The translations under genes were made by a program, and so were the position numbers. A stretch of 64,000 bases of DNA from Cyanobacteria bacterium SZAS LIN-3 (lineage in GTDB: Bacteria; Cyanobacteriota; Vampirovibrionia; Obscuribacterales; Obscuribacteraceae). The DNA is taken from NCBI GenBank assembly GCA_018266215.1, contig JAFEAV010000010.1, positions 57,809-121,808 on the forward strand, read 5' to 3'. Shown here one piece after another: positions 25,381 to 33,540 of this stretch (position 1 is the stretch's first letter; each line of letters begins with the position of its first letter). The notes beneath the pieces were generated by a model. It made no database searches. It had not been told where the DNA came from and was given only the letters and a program-made list of their open reading frames with translations.

Positions 25381-26745
25381 TTAGTGCGGTCTTTCCACCC
25401 AGAGGAAACTGGTGAAGTTTTCCTGCAAGTCCTGCAGCCCTTCTTCAACAATATCCAGGCCGTAAATTGCCGCCAACACTTTGCTGCCCATGGTGGCAAC
25501 AGTGGGTGGGATTTCACCTCTGGAGAGGAGCTCGGCCACTTTGGCGTGGTCGGCAAGATCGCCTTCACCACTGGTCTGGCGCAGACGGTGATATTTCATT
25601 TCCAGATTGGTTTTGCACTGCCGCAGGACCTGATCATGGGTCATAATCGTGTCGCACTGATTGAAATCAGCTCCCGGAGCGATCATCAGAGCATGGGCAA
25701 TTTTAATTGCATACTCCTCGACAATATGGAAGCGATGATTGGCCATGGCCATAATACTTTCGGTCACCACACCGCCGGTGGAGTTGTGAATGGCAAACTG
25801 CCCGCGGTCTACACGTCCTTCATAGAGGGCCTGCAAAACATTATCGGTGGTGTGCAGGTAAACCAGCTCATAGGGCACATTTGGTGTGCGACTCAAATAG
25901 TAGGTCGCGGCCTCTTCATTGAAGCTGCCCCGACCACCTTGAATGCCGACGACCAGATTTTCTTTATTGACACGGTTAGGCAAAAGCTTGTTAAACACAC
26001 GCGACTGAGCATCGGATAGACGCACTCGCATTTCAATGGTAAAGGGATTGTGCGTCTGCAAATCTTCAAAAAGCTGCCAGCTGTCGTTGTTTACCTGCTC
26101 CTTGATCTGATGCAGCATCTGCGCTCCGTAGGTATCGATGGGTGTGTGCTTGAAGCCAAACTCGCCCAGTACCCGACCAATAAAGTGCGTCAGCCCCTGG
26201 CTTTCCGCCGCCACCCGGTCATGCTCTTCGGCTGTCATTTCGATAATCTTCAGGCCCTTACCGGCAAAATATTTCTTCCAAAAACTGTAAGTCTCGGCTG
26301 TGCATCTAAACTGATCCATCACAATCGTCTGCCCGGCCAGGCCCTTGGCCGCCACACTATCCGGGCCAAACATGGGATGTGTCAGCAGCGCTTCGCTGTC
26401 GGCCGGCAGCAATTTGCTGAAAGCATTTTTGGCATGTACCTTGACCGAGAGTACATCCACAAACAAACGCTTCTTGCCATCATTGAGATACTGAGCGTGC
26501 CTGGTCAGAGTCGGCTCCAGCTGGGAGATGGGCACGCAATAAAAAATGACGTCCGAGTCCAGGGTTTCTTTTTCAGAAGCGAAAGTAACACCCATGGCAG
26601 CGGCGGCCTGACTGGCGGCTTCCACGGCGGCACCTTCACCTGCATCGTTTACCCGCACTTCAAAATCAGCCTTCAGGATGCCGGCCAGGAGCCGACCGAA
26701 GCGGCCAAAGCCGATAATGCCGATGCGTGGACTTTTAGCTGTCAT
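25381..26745 (-). CDS. Prephenate dehydrogenase fused to a prephenate dehydratase-like domain
   Basis: 454 residues. Residues 1-262 are a TyrA-type dehydrogenase: IGIIGFGRFG nucleotide loop (8-17), YCVPISQL, DVLSVK, LTHPMFGPDS and SQGLTHF. Residues 265-454 resemble the dehydratase (PDT) fold: VGIQGGRGSFNEEAA, FAIHNSTGGVV (family IENS), TIMTHDQVLRQC (family SHPQALAQC), and a terminal NFTSFLWVERP. In active PDTs the last block is TRF; here it is T445-S446-F447, and the regulatory ACT domain is absent. A two-headed enzyme would make both tyrosine and phenylalanine precursors. The altered motifs leave open that the PDT part is regulatory. GGGAG lies 6 bp before the ATG. Confidence 0.85.
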   Translation of the reverse strand: MTAKSPRIGIIGFGRFGRLLAGILKADFEVRVNDAGEGAAVEAASQAAAAMGVTFASEKETLDSDVIFYCVPISQLEPTLTRHAQYLNDGKKRLFVDVLSVKVHAKNAFSKLLPADSEALLTHPMFGPDSVAAKGLAGQTIVMDQFRCTAETYSFWKKYFAGKGLKIIEMTAEEHDRVAAESQGLTHFIGRVLGEFGFKHTPIDTYGAQMLHQIKEQVNNDSWQLFEDLQTHNPFTIEMRVRLSDAQSRVFNKLLPNRVNKENLVVGIQGGRGSFNEEAATYYLSRTPNVPYELVYLHTTDNVLQALYEGRVDRGQFAIHNSTGGVVTESIMAMANHRFHIVEEYAIKIAHALMIAPGADFNQCDTIMTHDQVLRQCKTNLEMKYHRLRQTSGEGDLADHAKVAELLSRGEIPPTVATMGSKVLAAIYGLDIVEEGLQDLQENFTSFLWVERPH

Positions 26746-26876
26746 TATTTCTCCCGTTCATAATCTCCCAATGCTAGCGCAAGACTCCTTAAACTAGAAA
26801 GAATGCTTTGCTCATTTGCTGCATAATATATAGGCCCTGAAAGAGGCGGGCAAGATACACAGGACAGAGGTCGATT

Positions 26877-27947
26877 TTGAGAATAGTTGTGGGCGTGGAC
26901 GGCTCGGCGCATTCCAAGGCTGCTATACAAGCAGTCTTAAATCACCCATGGCCGGACGGCTCCGAAATCCGCCTGATTTCGGTTATCAGGACGCTGGATA
27001 CTGTCATCCCGGCGGCCGAGTTATTCTTTGACACCCGGGGCGGCGCGGCTCTGGGCGATATTTACCAGGAAGCAAAAAGACAGCTGGAAATAATGGCCGC
27101 TGACCTGGGGCACATTGTCAAAAACTGCCACTGGAGCGCCGATGTAAGACTGGGCGATATAGCCGAAGGGCTCATGGTTGTGGCCGAGGAATTTCTTGCC
27201 GACCTGATTGTGGTGGGCTCGCATGGGCGCAGCGGCATTGCCCGGATTTTCCTCGGCAGCGTCTCCGAAGCGCTTGTCACCCACGCCCCCTGTCCGGTGA
27301 TGGTCATCAAACACAAAGAAAATGAAGATCCCGCCAACGCTAAAGCCGACTTCAAGCGCATACTCGTCGCCCTCGATGACTCATATTTTTCCGGTGTAGC
27401 GATGCACTGGATAGCCGCCAGACAATGGGCGGAAGGGGCGCAATTTTGCCTCCTGCATGTGGCCAATCATGATCTTGTAGAGACGCCGGAGCAAACCAAA
27501 GCGCGGCACGGAGAGCACGAAACACCGGCACAACACAAAGCCGCCATCCACGCCGCCGGCATGTTTGCCCTGAAGGCACGGGCCAAATATCTGGCCGAGC
27601 GCATGGGACACGAGCGCTTCACCTGCAAAGTCGTTGAAGGCAAGCCCAGTGCGGCCATCATCGACATGTCGGAAAAATGGGACGCCGACTTGATTGTAAT
27701 GGGCTCACACGGCCACGAAAGCAAAGCCCTTTTGATACTGGGCAGCACCACAAGAGAAGTGACCGCGCAGGCACAGTGCTCGGTGGAAGTGGTGCGGGTA
27801 CCGCACTCGCTCGTGCACTCAGGACATCACCATGACCATCACAAAGAGGAAGAACACGAGCGGGAGCGCGAGGAACATACACAGATAATCGATCCGGCAC
27901 CGCGTCCCGACTCCAGGCCCCATGTGCCTCCCGGCGGTCTGTTTTAG
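26877..27947 (+). CDS. Tandem universal stress protein (two Usp domains)
   Basis: 356 residues. Domain 1 (1-~142) has VVGVDGS and the ATP loop VVGSHGRSGIARIFLGSVSEALV; domain 2 (~160-310) has ILVALDDS and VMGSHGHESKALLILGSTTREV. Both keep the G-x2-G-x9-GS nucleotide signature. The last ~45 residues are His- and acid-rich (HSGHHHDHHKEEE), suited to metal binding. Usp proteins are cytosolic stress factors that bind ATP. The start is TTG with AGAGG 6 bp upstream. It is followed 8 bp later by arfB on the same strand. Confidence 0.88.
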   Translation: MRIVVGVDGSAHSKAAIQAVLNHPWPDGSEIRLISVIRTLDTVIPAAELFFDTRGGAALGDIYQEAKRQLEIMAADLGHIVKNCHWSADVRLGDIAEGLMVVAEEFLADLIVVGSHGRSGIARIFLGSVSEALVTHAPCPVMVIKHKENEDPANAKADFKRILVALDDSYFSGVAMHWIAARQWAEGAQFCLLHVANHDLVETPEQTKARHGEHETPAQHKAAIHAAGMFALKARAKYLAERMGHERFTCKVVEGKPSAAIIDMSEKWDADLIVMGSHGHESKALLILGSTTREVTAQAQCSVEVVRVPHSLVHSGHHHDHHKEEEHEREREEHTQIIDPAPRPDSRPHVPPGGLF

Positions 27948-27955
27948 GAGCGCAT

Positions 27956-28378
27956 ATGCTGTACGTCAATCAGCGGATACGCATCCCGCTGACCGAAATT
28001 GAATTTACCTTTGCCAGAAGCGGCGGCCCGGGCGGCCAGAACGTCAACAAGGTAAACAGTAAAGCCGTCCTGCGCTGGCCGGTTGTGGCCAGTCCCAGTC
28101 TGCCCTGGGATGTCCGGGCGCGCTTCATGACACGATACGGCAACCGACTGACAGTGGACGGCGACCTGATCATCACCAGCCAGAAGCACCGCGATCAGGC
28201 GAGCAATGTCGACGATTGCCTGGAAAAATTGAAAGAAATACTTCTATCCGTCGCCGTCGCGCCGGTGATAAGACGGCCCACCAAGCCGACTCTGGGCTCG
28301 CAGATCAGACGCACCGAGGGCAAAAAAGCAAATGCGCGCAAAAAGCAAGGGCGACGCTCGCCGGATATAGAAGAATAG
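27956..28378 (+). CDS. arfB: Peptidyl-tRNA hydrolase ArfB (ribosome rescue)
   Basis: 140 residues, the family's normal size. The catalytic SGGPGGQNVNKVNSK (GGQ at 26-28) sits in a release-factor domain-3 fold. The C-terminal tail is strongly basic (RRTEGKKANARKKQGRR) and is the part that enters the empty mRNA channel. The enzyme hydrolyses peptidyl-tRNA on stalled ribosomes without a stop codon. AGGAG lies 5 bp before the ATG, and the gene follows the Usp gene by 8 bp, so they probably share a stress-related transcript. Confidence 0.93.
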   Translation: MLYVNQRIRIPLTEIEFTFARSGGPGGQNVNKVNSKAVLRWPVVASPSLPWDVRARFMTRYGNRLTVDGDLIITSQKHRDQASNVDDCLEKLKEILLSVAVAPVIRRPTKPTLGSQIRRTEGKKANARKKQGRRSPDIEE

Positions 28379-28399
28379 CACCGACAAAAGGAGATTGTA

Positions 28400-29413
28400 A
28401 TGTCTAATCATTTCACAGGCTTGAGCCTCGGACCGCCCCTGGGGGACCAGAGACTCGATCTCTGCGATCTTTACGCCTTTCAGTCGCCGGCTGATCCGAC
28501 AAGAACGGTGCTCATTCTCAATGCCAACCCATCGGCCGACGCCCTTCATCCGGACGCTATTTATCGCCTGGCGATAGATAACGACGGCGATCTGCTCAAC
28601 GATATTTCATTCAGTTTTGTCTTCTCCGAGCCAAAAGACGGCAAGCAAACCGTTAACGTCTTCGTGGCTAAAGGGGAGGAAGCCCGCTCAGCGGAAGCGG
28701 TCGGAGAGAAAGTCATAGCCGACGCCGATGTTTCCTTCGGGCCCACGCCCAACATCGTCCAGGCCGGCTCCTACACGTTTTTTGCCGGCGCACGCAGCGA
28801 CGCATTCTTTTTCGATTTTGACGGCATCAAAGCGCTCTACGATACCAGCGGCGGCAGAAACTTCACGGCACCGCATATCGGCGGACCATCTCCCTGGACA
28901 GGCGTGGACTCAAACACCGAGGCCAACGTATTCTCCATAGTGCTGGAATTGCCGACAGCCGAGCTCGGAGCGAACCCGGCCATACGCATCTGGGGCCGTT
29001 GCAGCGTGCGCCGTGACGGCAAACTGCTGCACGTGGACCGCGCCGGACACCCATCGGTCAGCAGCTTCTTCAACACCGATGAAACCAAAGAGGAATACAA
29101 CGCCAGCGAACCGGTCAACGACTACTCCCGCTGGCTGGAATTGTTTGTCCATCTGATGGGGCACACCGGCGACTACACGAGGGAAGAAGCGATAGCGGCC
29201 ATCAATGAGCACAGCCTTCTGCCCGACATGCTCAGCTTCAATCCTTCAAAACCAGCCGGCTATCCCAATGGACGCACCTTTGCCGACGATGTAATCAATG
29301 CCCGGTTGTCCTTTCTCTCCAAAGGCGACATTCCGCCCGACGGACTATCGCCGCATACCGACACGCTCGATGTGTTCCCCTACCTGGGCACACCACATGC
29401 AAAAAAAGCCTGA
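28400..29413 (+). CDS. DUF4331 family protein
   Basis: 337 residues. The start pattern SNHFTGLSLGPPLGDQRLDLCDLYAFQSP and later DALYRLAIDNDGD-type repeats match the DUF4331 family, whose members usually begin with an S-H-x3-D/E...D-x-x-D-x-Y motif and are all-beta. Most relatives carry a signal peptide; this one does not. Function is not established. AAAAGGAG lies 6 bp before the ATG. It follows arfB by 21 bp but a functional link is not evident. Confidence 0.8.
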   Translation: MSNHFTGLSLGPPLGDQRLDLCDLYAFQSPADPTRTVLILNANPSADALHPDAIYRLAIDNDGDLLNDISFSFVFSEPKDGKQTVNVFVAKGEEARSAEAVGEKVIADADVSFGPTPNIVQAGSYTFFAGARSDAFFFDFDGIKALYDTSGGRNFTAPHIGGPSPWTGVDSNTEANVFSIVLELPTAELGANPAIRIWGRCSVRRDGKLLHVDRAGHPSVSSFFNTDETKEEYNASEPVNDYSRWLELFVHLMGHTGDYTREEAIAAINEHSLLPDMLSFNPSKPAGYPNGRTFADDVINARLSFLSKGDIPPDGLSPHTDTLDVFPYLGTPHAKKA

Positions 29414-29519
29414 CGGATACTTTTGTTAACAGAAAAATAGACCTTTACCCTACCTTAATCGAAGCAAAGGATGATTCACTCAGCAAAATGCTACGGGAAC
29501 CCTAACTGACAGCGGAACG

Positions 29520-29876
29520 ATGAATTTACTGATCGCGCCCATAAACGAAACAGAGCACAGTCCGGGGCTCATACAAATAGGGCCAGTAATATTTCAGGGG
29601 CCACACTATTGCCACAGCAAGGTGCAGGACAAGAGCGGCATTCTGGCCATTGTCATACCCAATCGCTATAACTATCAACTGCTCAACGTTTATGCCACGT
29701 CCAATTTGAAAGCCTCAGCCAACCTGGAGCTGGCCTTCGAGAGGACCTCACGTCCCAATATCGCGGTGGCTACGCACAGGGCGAGCGACGAAGACATGGA
29801 GCTCTACACCTTAACAGCAGACTTTCTCTGGAAGGTATTTGCTCAAACGTGCACCGGATACGATACCAGCTACTAA
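29520..29876 (+). CDS. Small hypothetical protein, 118 aa
   Basis: I do not recognise this protein. It is soluble and beta-rich in the middle (GLIQIGPVIFQG, GILAIVIPNRYNYQLLNVYA) with a Cys-containing tail. There is a weak ribosome site (GCGGAACG) and the length is short, but composition and codon use look like neighbouring genes. It is followed by ~400 bp without a gene. Confidence 0.5.
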   Translation: MNLLIAPINETEHSPGLIQIGPVIFQGPHYCHSKVQDKSGILAIVIPNRYNYQLLNVYATSNLKASANLELAFERTSRPNIAVATHRASDEDMELYTLTADFLWKVFAQTCTGYDTSY

Positions 29877-30282
29877 AACCCACTCATTGAAACAATTGAC
29901 AACCGAAGGCGCTTTTAAGCGCCCGTCCTATTAACCTCGCCATAACCTTATTCTGATAGTGGCGTATTTGGTGCCACGCGCTAGCTTCGCGAGCGTAATA
30001 TATTCCACCGGTCTTAAAAATTCATAAAATCAACGTTGCTAGCTAACCATTGCCCTTAGCAATTCTCAGTATCAAGAGGCCTGATACAAGCCAGCCGCGA
30101 TCGCTTTGCTAGGCTAAATTATCTGCTCGTTCATTTCCATTCAGGACACCCCTTTACCACCTTTCCCAGCCAATCCGTCACTGATTTTGTCATTTTTCGG
30201 AGCCGTCGAGGCTCGCGGAAAATGCCGATCTGTGGCGAATACGAGCAGATCCTTCCACCCCAAGCAAAAGCGGAGTAAAGCA
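29877..30282. other. Intergenic region without a convincing gene
   Basis: It contains a palindrome GGCGCTTTTAAGCGCC (about 29908-29923) that could end transcription of the preceding gene but has no T-run. A GC-rich inverted stretch (ACGCGCTAGC..TTCGCGAGCG, about 29976-29995) and one GCGATCGC octamer (30097-30104) follow. An in-frame extension of the next gene begins at 30187 but lacks a ribosome site. Confidence 0.4.
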
Positions 30283-31110
30283 ATGAACAACCTCCCTGCA
30301 GACGGCCATGGTGAAGTTTTTAAACGCGAGTACCGAACTATTTTTATCTCAGACATCCACCTCGGAACGCCCGGTTGTCAGGCCGGTCTTCTCCTTGATT
30401 TTCTCAAGAACACTGAATGCAAAACGCTCTACCTCATAGGTGACGTAGTCGACGGCTGGCGCCTGAAGAGACGCTGGTACTGGCCGCAAGCGCACAATGA
30501 CGTCGTACAAAAATTGCTGCGCAAGGCTCGAAAAGGGACCAAAGTTGTCTTCGTACCAGGCAACCACGATGAGTTTGCCCGCGAATATGACGGCATGGTA
30601 TTCGGCGACATTCAGGTCCTGAACAGTGCCGAACACACGACCGCGGCCGGAAAAACCATGCTCATTATCCACGGGGACGAATTTGACGGTGTCGTCCGCT
30701 ACCACAAGTGGTTGGCACACCTGGGCAGCTGGGCCTATGACATGACTGTTGTGGTCAATGGCTGGGTAAACTTTATCCGGAGGAAGATCGGCCTACCGTA
30801 CTGGTCACTCTCAGCCTTTCTCAAGCATCGTGTAAAAGAAGCCGTCAAGTTCATAACCAACTTCGAAGAGACGGTTGCACGACACGCTGCGGATCGCGGT
30901 TTCGACGCCGTCATCTGTGGCCACATTCACCATCCGGCAATGAAAGAAATCGAAGGCGTTCTCTATCTCAATGACGGGGACTGGGTAGAGACCGGCAGCT
31001 GTGTAGTTGAGGACTTTGACGGCACTCTGCATGTCCTCAAATGGCGCCTAAACGACGCTCACGAAATTCTCCATTCGTGGGCGGCCCAGGGCGCAAGATC
31101 AACCGCATAA
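30283..31110 (+). CDS. LpxH-like calcineurin-type metallophosphoesterase
   Basis: 275 residues from ATG 30283, chosen because GGAG lies 7 bp upstream. Metal motifs in order: SDIHLG (Asp24, His26), GDVVDGW (Asp54), GNHDE (Asn94, His95), IHGDEFD (His130), and CGHIHHP (His214, His216). This is the UDP-2,3-diacylglucosamine pyrophosphatase/LpxH-like branch, which splits phosphate esters or pyrophosphates at the membrane. The following GT4 gene starts 15 bp downstream; this pairing is common and suggests the enzyme processes a glycolipid intermediate made or used by the partner. Whether it is true LpxH for lipid A is uncertain. Confidence 0.85.
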   Translation: MNNLPADGHGEVFKREYRTIFISDIHLGTPGCQAGLLLDFLKNTECKTLYLIGDVVDGWRLKRRWYWPQAHNDVVQKLLRKARKGTKVVFVPGNHDEFAREYDGMVFGDIQVLNSAEHTTAAGKTMLIIHGDEFDGVVRYHKWLAHLGSWAYDMTVVVNGWVNFIRRKIGLPYWSLSAFLKHRVKEAVKFITNFEETVARHAADRGFDAVICGHIHHPAMKEIEGVLYLNDGDWVETGSCVVEDFDGTLHVLKWRLNDAHEILHSWAAQGARSTA

Positions 31111-31125
31111 CAGAAAGCTCATCAT

Positions 31126-32163
31126 ATGAAAATAGCAATCATAACGGATGCCTGGCACCCGCAGGTCAATGGCGTCGTTCGTACGCTGACGCACCTTCAG
31201 ACTGAGCTAAACGACCTCGGACACACAGTCCTTGTCATAACCCCAAACATGTTCCACAACTTCCCTTGCCCCGGCTATAGGGAAATTCGGCTGGCTTACG
31301 GCAGCAAGAGGAGATTGAGGGCGATGCTCGACGAATTTGGCGCTGACGCCTATCACATCTCAACCGAGGGCCCGTTGGGCCTTCAGGCACGCAGGTACTG
31401 CCTGAAGAAAAAGGTGCCTTTCACGACCGCCTTCCATACCAGGTTCCCAGAATATCTGCGAGCAAAATGCAAGGTACCGGAAAGCATCTCATACGCAGCG
31501 ATGCGCTGGTTCCACCGGCAATCGAAGGCAGTCATGGTGCCCACGCCCTCCATGCTCGAACAGCTCCAATCCAAAGGCTTCAAAAACGTTCGGCTCTGGA
31601 CCAGAGGCGTAGATACCAAACTCTTCAGGCCCCAAGAGAAGAACTTTCTTGAACTGCCCAGGCCAATCTTTGTATACGTCGGCAGGATTTCAGTGGAGAA
31701 AAACATCGAAGCATTTCTGAGCTGCAACCTGCCGGGAAGCAAGTTGGTAGTCGGAGACGGACCGCAGTTCAGTCAGATGAAACGTAACTTTCCAGACGCC
31801 CACTTCGTCGGCAACAAGACAGGCACGGAACTGGCGCAATATTATGCAGCAGCAGATGTATTCATTTTCCCGAGCAAAACCGACACTTTCGGTCTGGTGG
31901 TGCTGGAAGCACTGGCGTCCGGCCTCCCCGTCGCGGCTTACCCGGTTACTGGACCGAAGGACATCATCGATACACTTCCTGTAGGTGTTTTGAGTACCAA
32001 TCTCGAGGCAGCAGCCCTGGCGGCCCTCGCAATACAACCGGCAGCGTGCAGGGAATTCGCATTAACCAAATCCTGGCGCGCCTGCGCCCTGCAATTCGTT
32101 GAAAACCTGCATCCAATCACAATCACAAGCCCTCGTCCGCAAGAAAGGCTGCTCAAATCCTGA
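31126..32163 (+). CDS. GT4 glycosyltransferase (GtfB/PimB-like)
   Basis: 345 residues. The N-terminal Rossmann domain begins IAIITDAWHPQVNGVVRTLTHL, typical for GT4 enzymes that glycosylate lipids, and contains AFHTRFPEYL. The C-terminal donor domain has FVYVGRISVEKNIEAFL and the E-x7-E loop as FGLVVLEALASG. It transfers a hexose from a nucleotide sugar, likely to a lipid at the cytosolic membrane face. It forms a two-gene operon with the metallophosphatase upstream and is closed by a strong terminator. Donor and acceptor are unknown. Confidence 0.87.
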   Translation: MKIAIITDAWHPQVNGVVRTLTHLQTELNDLGHTVLVITPNMFHNFPCPGYREIRLAYGSKRRLRAMLDEFGADAYHISTEGPLGLQARRYCLKKKVPFTTAFHTRFPEYLRAKCKVPESISYAAMRWFHRQSKAVMVPTPSMLEQLQSKGFKNVRLWTRGVDTKLFRPQEKNFLELPRPIFVYVGRISVEKNIEAFLSCNLPGSKLVVGDGPQFSQMKRNFPDAHFVGNKTGTELAQYYAAADVFIFPSKTDTFGLVVLEALASGLPVAAYPVTGPKDIIDTLPVGVLSTNLEAAALAALAIQPAACREFALTKSWRACALQFVENLHPITITSPRPQERLLKS

Positions 32164-32183
32164 TAAACGACCGCAAGCGTAGA

Positions 32184-32214
32184 GAAGGGGGCGTCACAAC
32201 CCCCTTCTTTTTTT
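32184..32214 (+). terminator. Rho-independent terminator after the GT4 gene
   Basis: GAAGGGGG (32184-32191) pairs perfectly with CCCCCTTC (32200-32207), followed directly by seven T (32208-32214). Confidence 0.92.
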
Positions 32215-32226
32215 AGCCAGACCCTC

Positions 32227-32255
32227 TTGTTTTTAATCAACCTTTCGATTATATT
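32227..32255 (+). promoter_or_regulatory. Promoter of the ArsR gene, predicted leaderless
   Basis: TTGTTT (32227-32232), a 17-bp spacer and TATATT (32250-32255). The ATG at 32262 follows after exactly six bases. The spacer holds AATC-N8-GATT, an inverted repeat that could be the ArsR operator. Confidence 0.55.
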
Positions 32256-32261
32256 GGAAAT

Positions 32262-32561
32262 ATGAAAACGAATCAAGCAGTCAGCGCCCTGGCGGCCCTG
32301 GCTCAAGAGACACGCCTGGAAATATTTCGCCTCCTGGTAAGAAAAGGAGTCGCGGGTATGGCGGCCGGAGAATTGAGCGATCATTTCTCCATGCCGCCCG
32401 CCACAATGTCCTTTCATCTTAAAGAATTGACCAGTGCGGCGTTAATAACACCCAGGAGAGAAAGCCGCTCTATTATTTACTCAGCCAATTACGACCAGAT
32501 GCAGCAATTGATGGGCTTTTTACTGGAAAACTGCTGTGCCGACAACGGGGGCCAATGCTAA
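32262..32561 (+). CDS. ArsR-family metalloregulator
   Basis: 99 residues, one winged helix: EIFRLLVRKGVAGMAAGELSDHFSMPPATMSFHLKELTSAALI is the HTH region. A CC pair lies in the C-terminal helix (ENCCADNGGQC). Members of this family repress metal or arsenic resistance genes until the ligand binds. Thiols are at the C-terminal end rather than in the alpha3 helix, so metal sensing, if any, uses a non-classical site. It overlaps the next gene by 7 bp, and the ArsI-like partner points to organoarsenical sensing. Confidence 0.88.
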   Translation: MKTNQAVSALAALAQETRLEIFRLLVRKGVAGMAAGELSDHFSMPPATMSFHLKELTSAALITPRRESRSIIYSANYDQMQQLMGFLLENCCADNGGQC

Positions 32562-33022
32562 TGAAAAGATTCCACGTACACCTTGCGGTGGCCGATTTAC
32601 AGCAGTCAATCGAGTTTTACTCCACCTTCTTTGACACACCGCCAGCGGTGCTAAAGGAAGACTACGCCAAGTGGATGCTGGACGATCCGCGGATAAATTT
32701 TGCCATCAGCACCAGGAGAAAAGAGCCTGGTCTCGACCATCTCGGCATTCAAGTAGAAAGCGGTGAGGATCTCAAAGAAATTTCTCTACGCCTGAAACAA
32801 GCTCAACAACCGATTTTGGAGCAGGAGCAGACGACTTGCTGCTATGCCAATTCCGATAAAGCCTGGGTGCACGATCCGCAGGGCATAGCCTGGGAAAGCT
32901 TCTATACAACAGGAACGGCCACGACATACGGCGAAGACGAAAATTTCAATACGCAGCAAAATTCAGCATGCTGCGCCCCGGCGGCGCAGACAATCGCTGT
33001 CAGCATCGGCAAGAAAGACTAG
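32555..33022 (+). CDS. arsI: ArsI-like C-As lyase (vicinal oxygen chelate dioxygenase)
   Basis: 155 residues. The VOC fold starts KRFHVHLAVADLQQSIEFY. With the first ATG at 32555, His9, His62 (DHLGIQV) and Glu114 (AWESFY) are placed like the iron ligands of known ArsI, and Cys95-Cys96 (TTCCYA) match its arsenic-binding vicinal pair. ArsI cleaves the carbon-arsenic bond of trivalent methyl- or aryl-arsenicals with O2. CadI-like proteins are the alternative, but the CC pair and ArsR neighbour favour ArsI. A second ATG at 32561 would shorten it by two residues. The tail ends SACCAPAA. Confidence 0.85.
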   Translation: MLMKRFHVHLAVADLQQSIEFYSTFFDTPPAVLKEDYAKWMLDDPRINFAISTRRKEPGLDHLGIQVESGEDLKEISLRLKQAQQPILEQEQTTCCYANSDKAWVHDPQGIAWESFYTTGTATTYGEDENFNTQQNSACCAPAAQTIAVSIGKKD

Positions 33023-33039
33023 AAAAAGGACTGCCTGTT

Positions 33040-33540
33040 GTGAGCGAAACTGAAAAACAAACCTGCCAATCGGTGAGAGATCCGTTGCCGGATGATGACG
33101 CCGCCTTTCTTGAAATGTTTGAAACCTGCTCTCTCAGCGGTAAATGCTGGACGCACACAGCCCACGTGCGCATGGCCTGGCTGCAAATGGAACGCGCCTC
33201 AACATACGAAGAAGCCCTGCAAAAAATTCGCACGGGCATTATGACTTTCAACAAAGCCATCCAGAGCGTCGGCTACCACGAGACTGTTACCGTCGCCTTT
33301 GCGCGCCTCATCTATGATAGGCGGCAAGCGAATCAGGGCGGCACAACCTGGCTCGATTTTCTCGCCCGCAATGGCGACCTGCTGAGCAAAGAAAGCCCCA
33401 TTTTGCATCTCTACTACTCGCCCGAAATACTGGCGACGGATGAGGCACGGCGCGCTTTTATCGCACCGGACCGCAAGCCCCTGCCGGAGCCGCTTTCAAA
33501 TCAAGCCGGTGCTTCTCATTTGCCCTGCTCTTCAAAGTAA
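33040..33540 (+). CDS. Conserved hypothetical protein linked to the ars genes
   Basis: 166 residues from a GTG with AGGA 9 bp upstream; an upstream ATG overlaps arsI out of phase with any ribosome site. Landmarks are CWTHTAHVRMAW near residue 35 and SVGYHETVTVAFARLIYD, a His-rich pattern that could bind metal. I recall a family of such proteins but no established function. It follows arsI by 17 bp, so it is probably the third gene of the ArsR unit. Its 3' end overlaps the convergent TldE-like gene by 25 bp. Confidence 0.65.
   Translation: MSETEKQTCQSVRDPLPDDDAAFLEMFETCSLSGKCWTHTAHVRMAWLQMERASTYEEALQKIRTGIMTFNKAIQSVGYHETVTVAFARLIYDRRQANQGGTTWLDFLARNGDLLSKESPILHLYYSPEILATDEARRAFIAPDRKPLPEPLSNQAGASHLPCSSK

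Noticed and set aside
30097..30104. HIP1 octamer GCGATCGC as a cyanobacterial signature
   Set aside because: Only scattered single copies in the window, not the dense spacing seen in genomes rich in HIP1.
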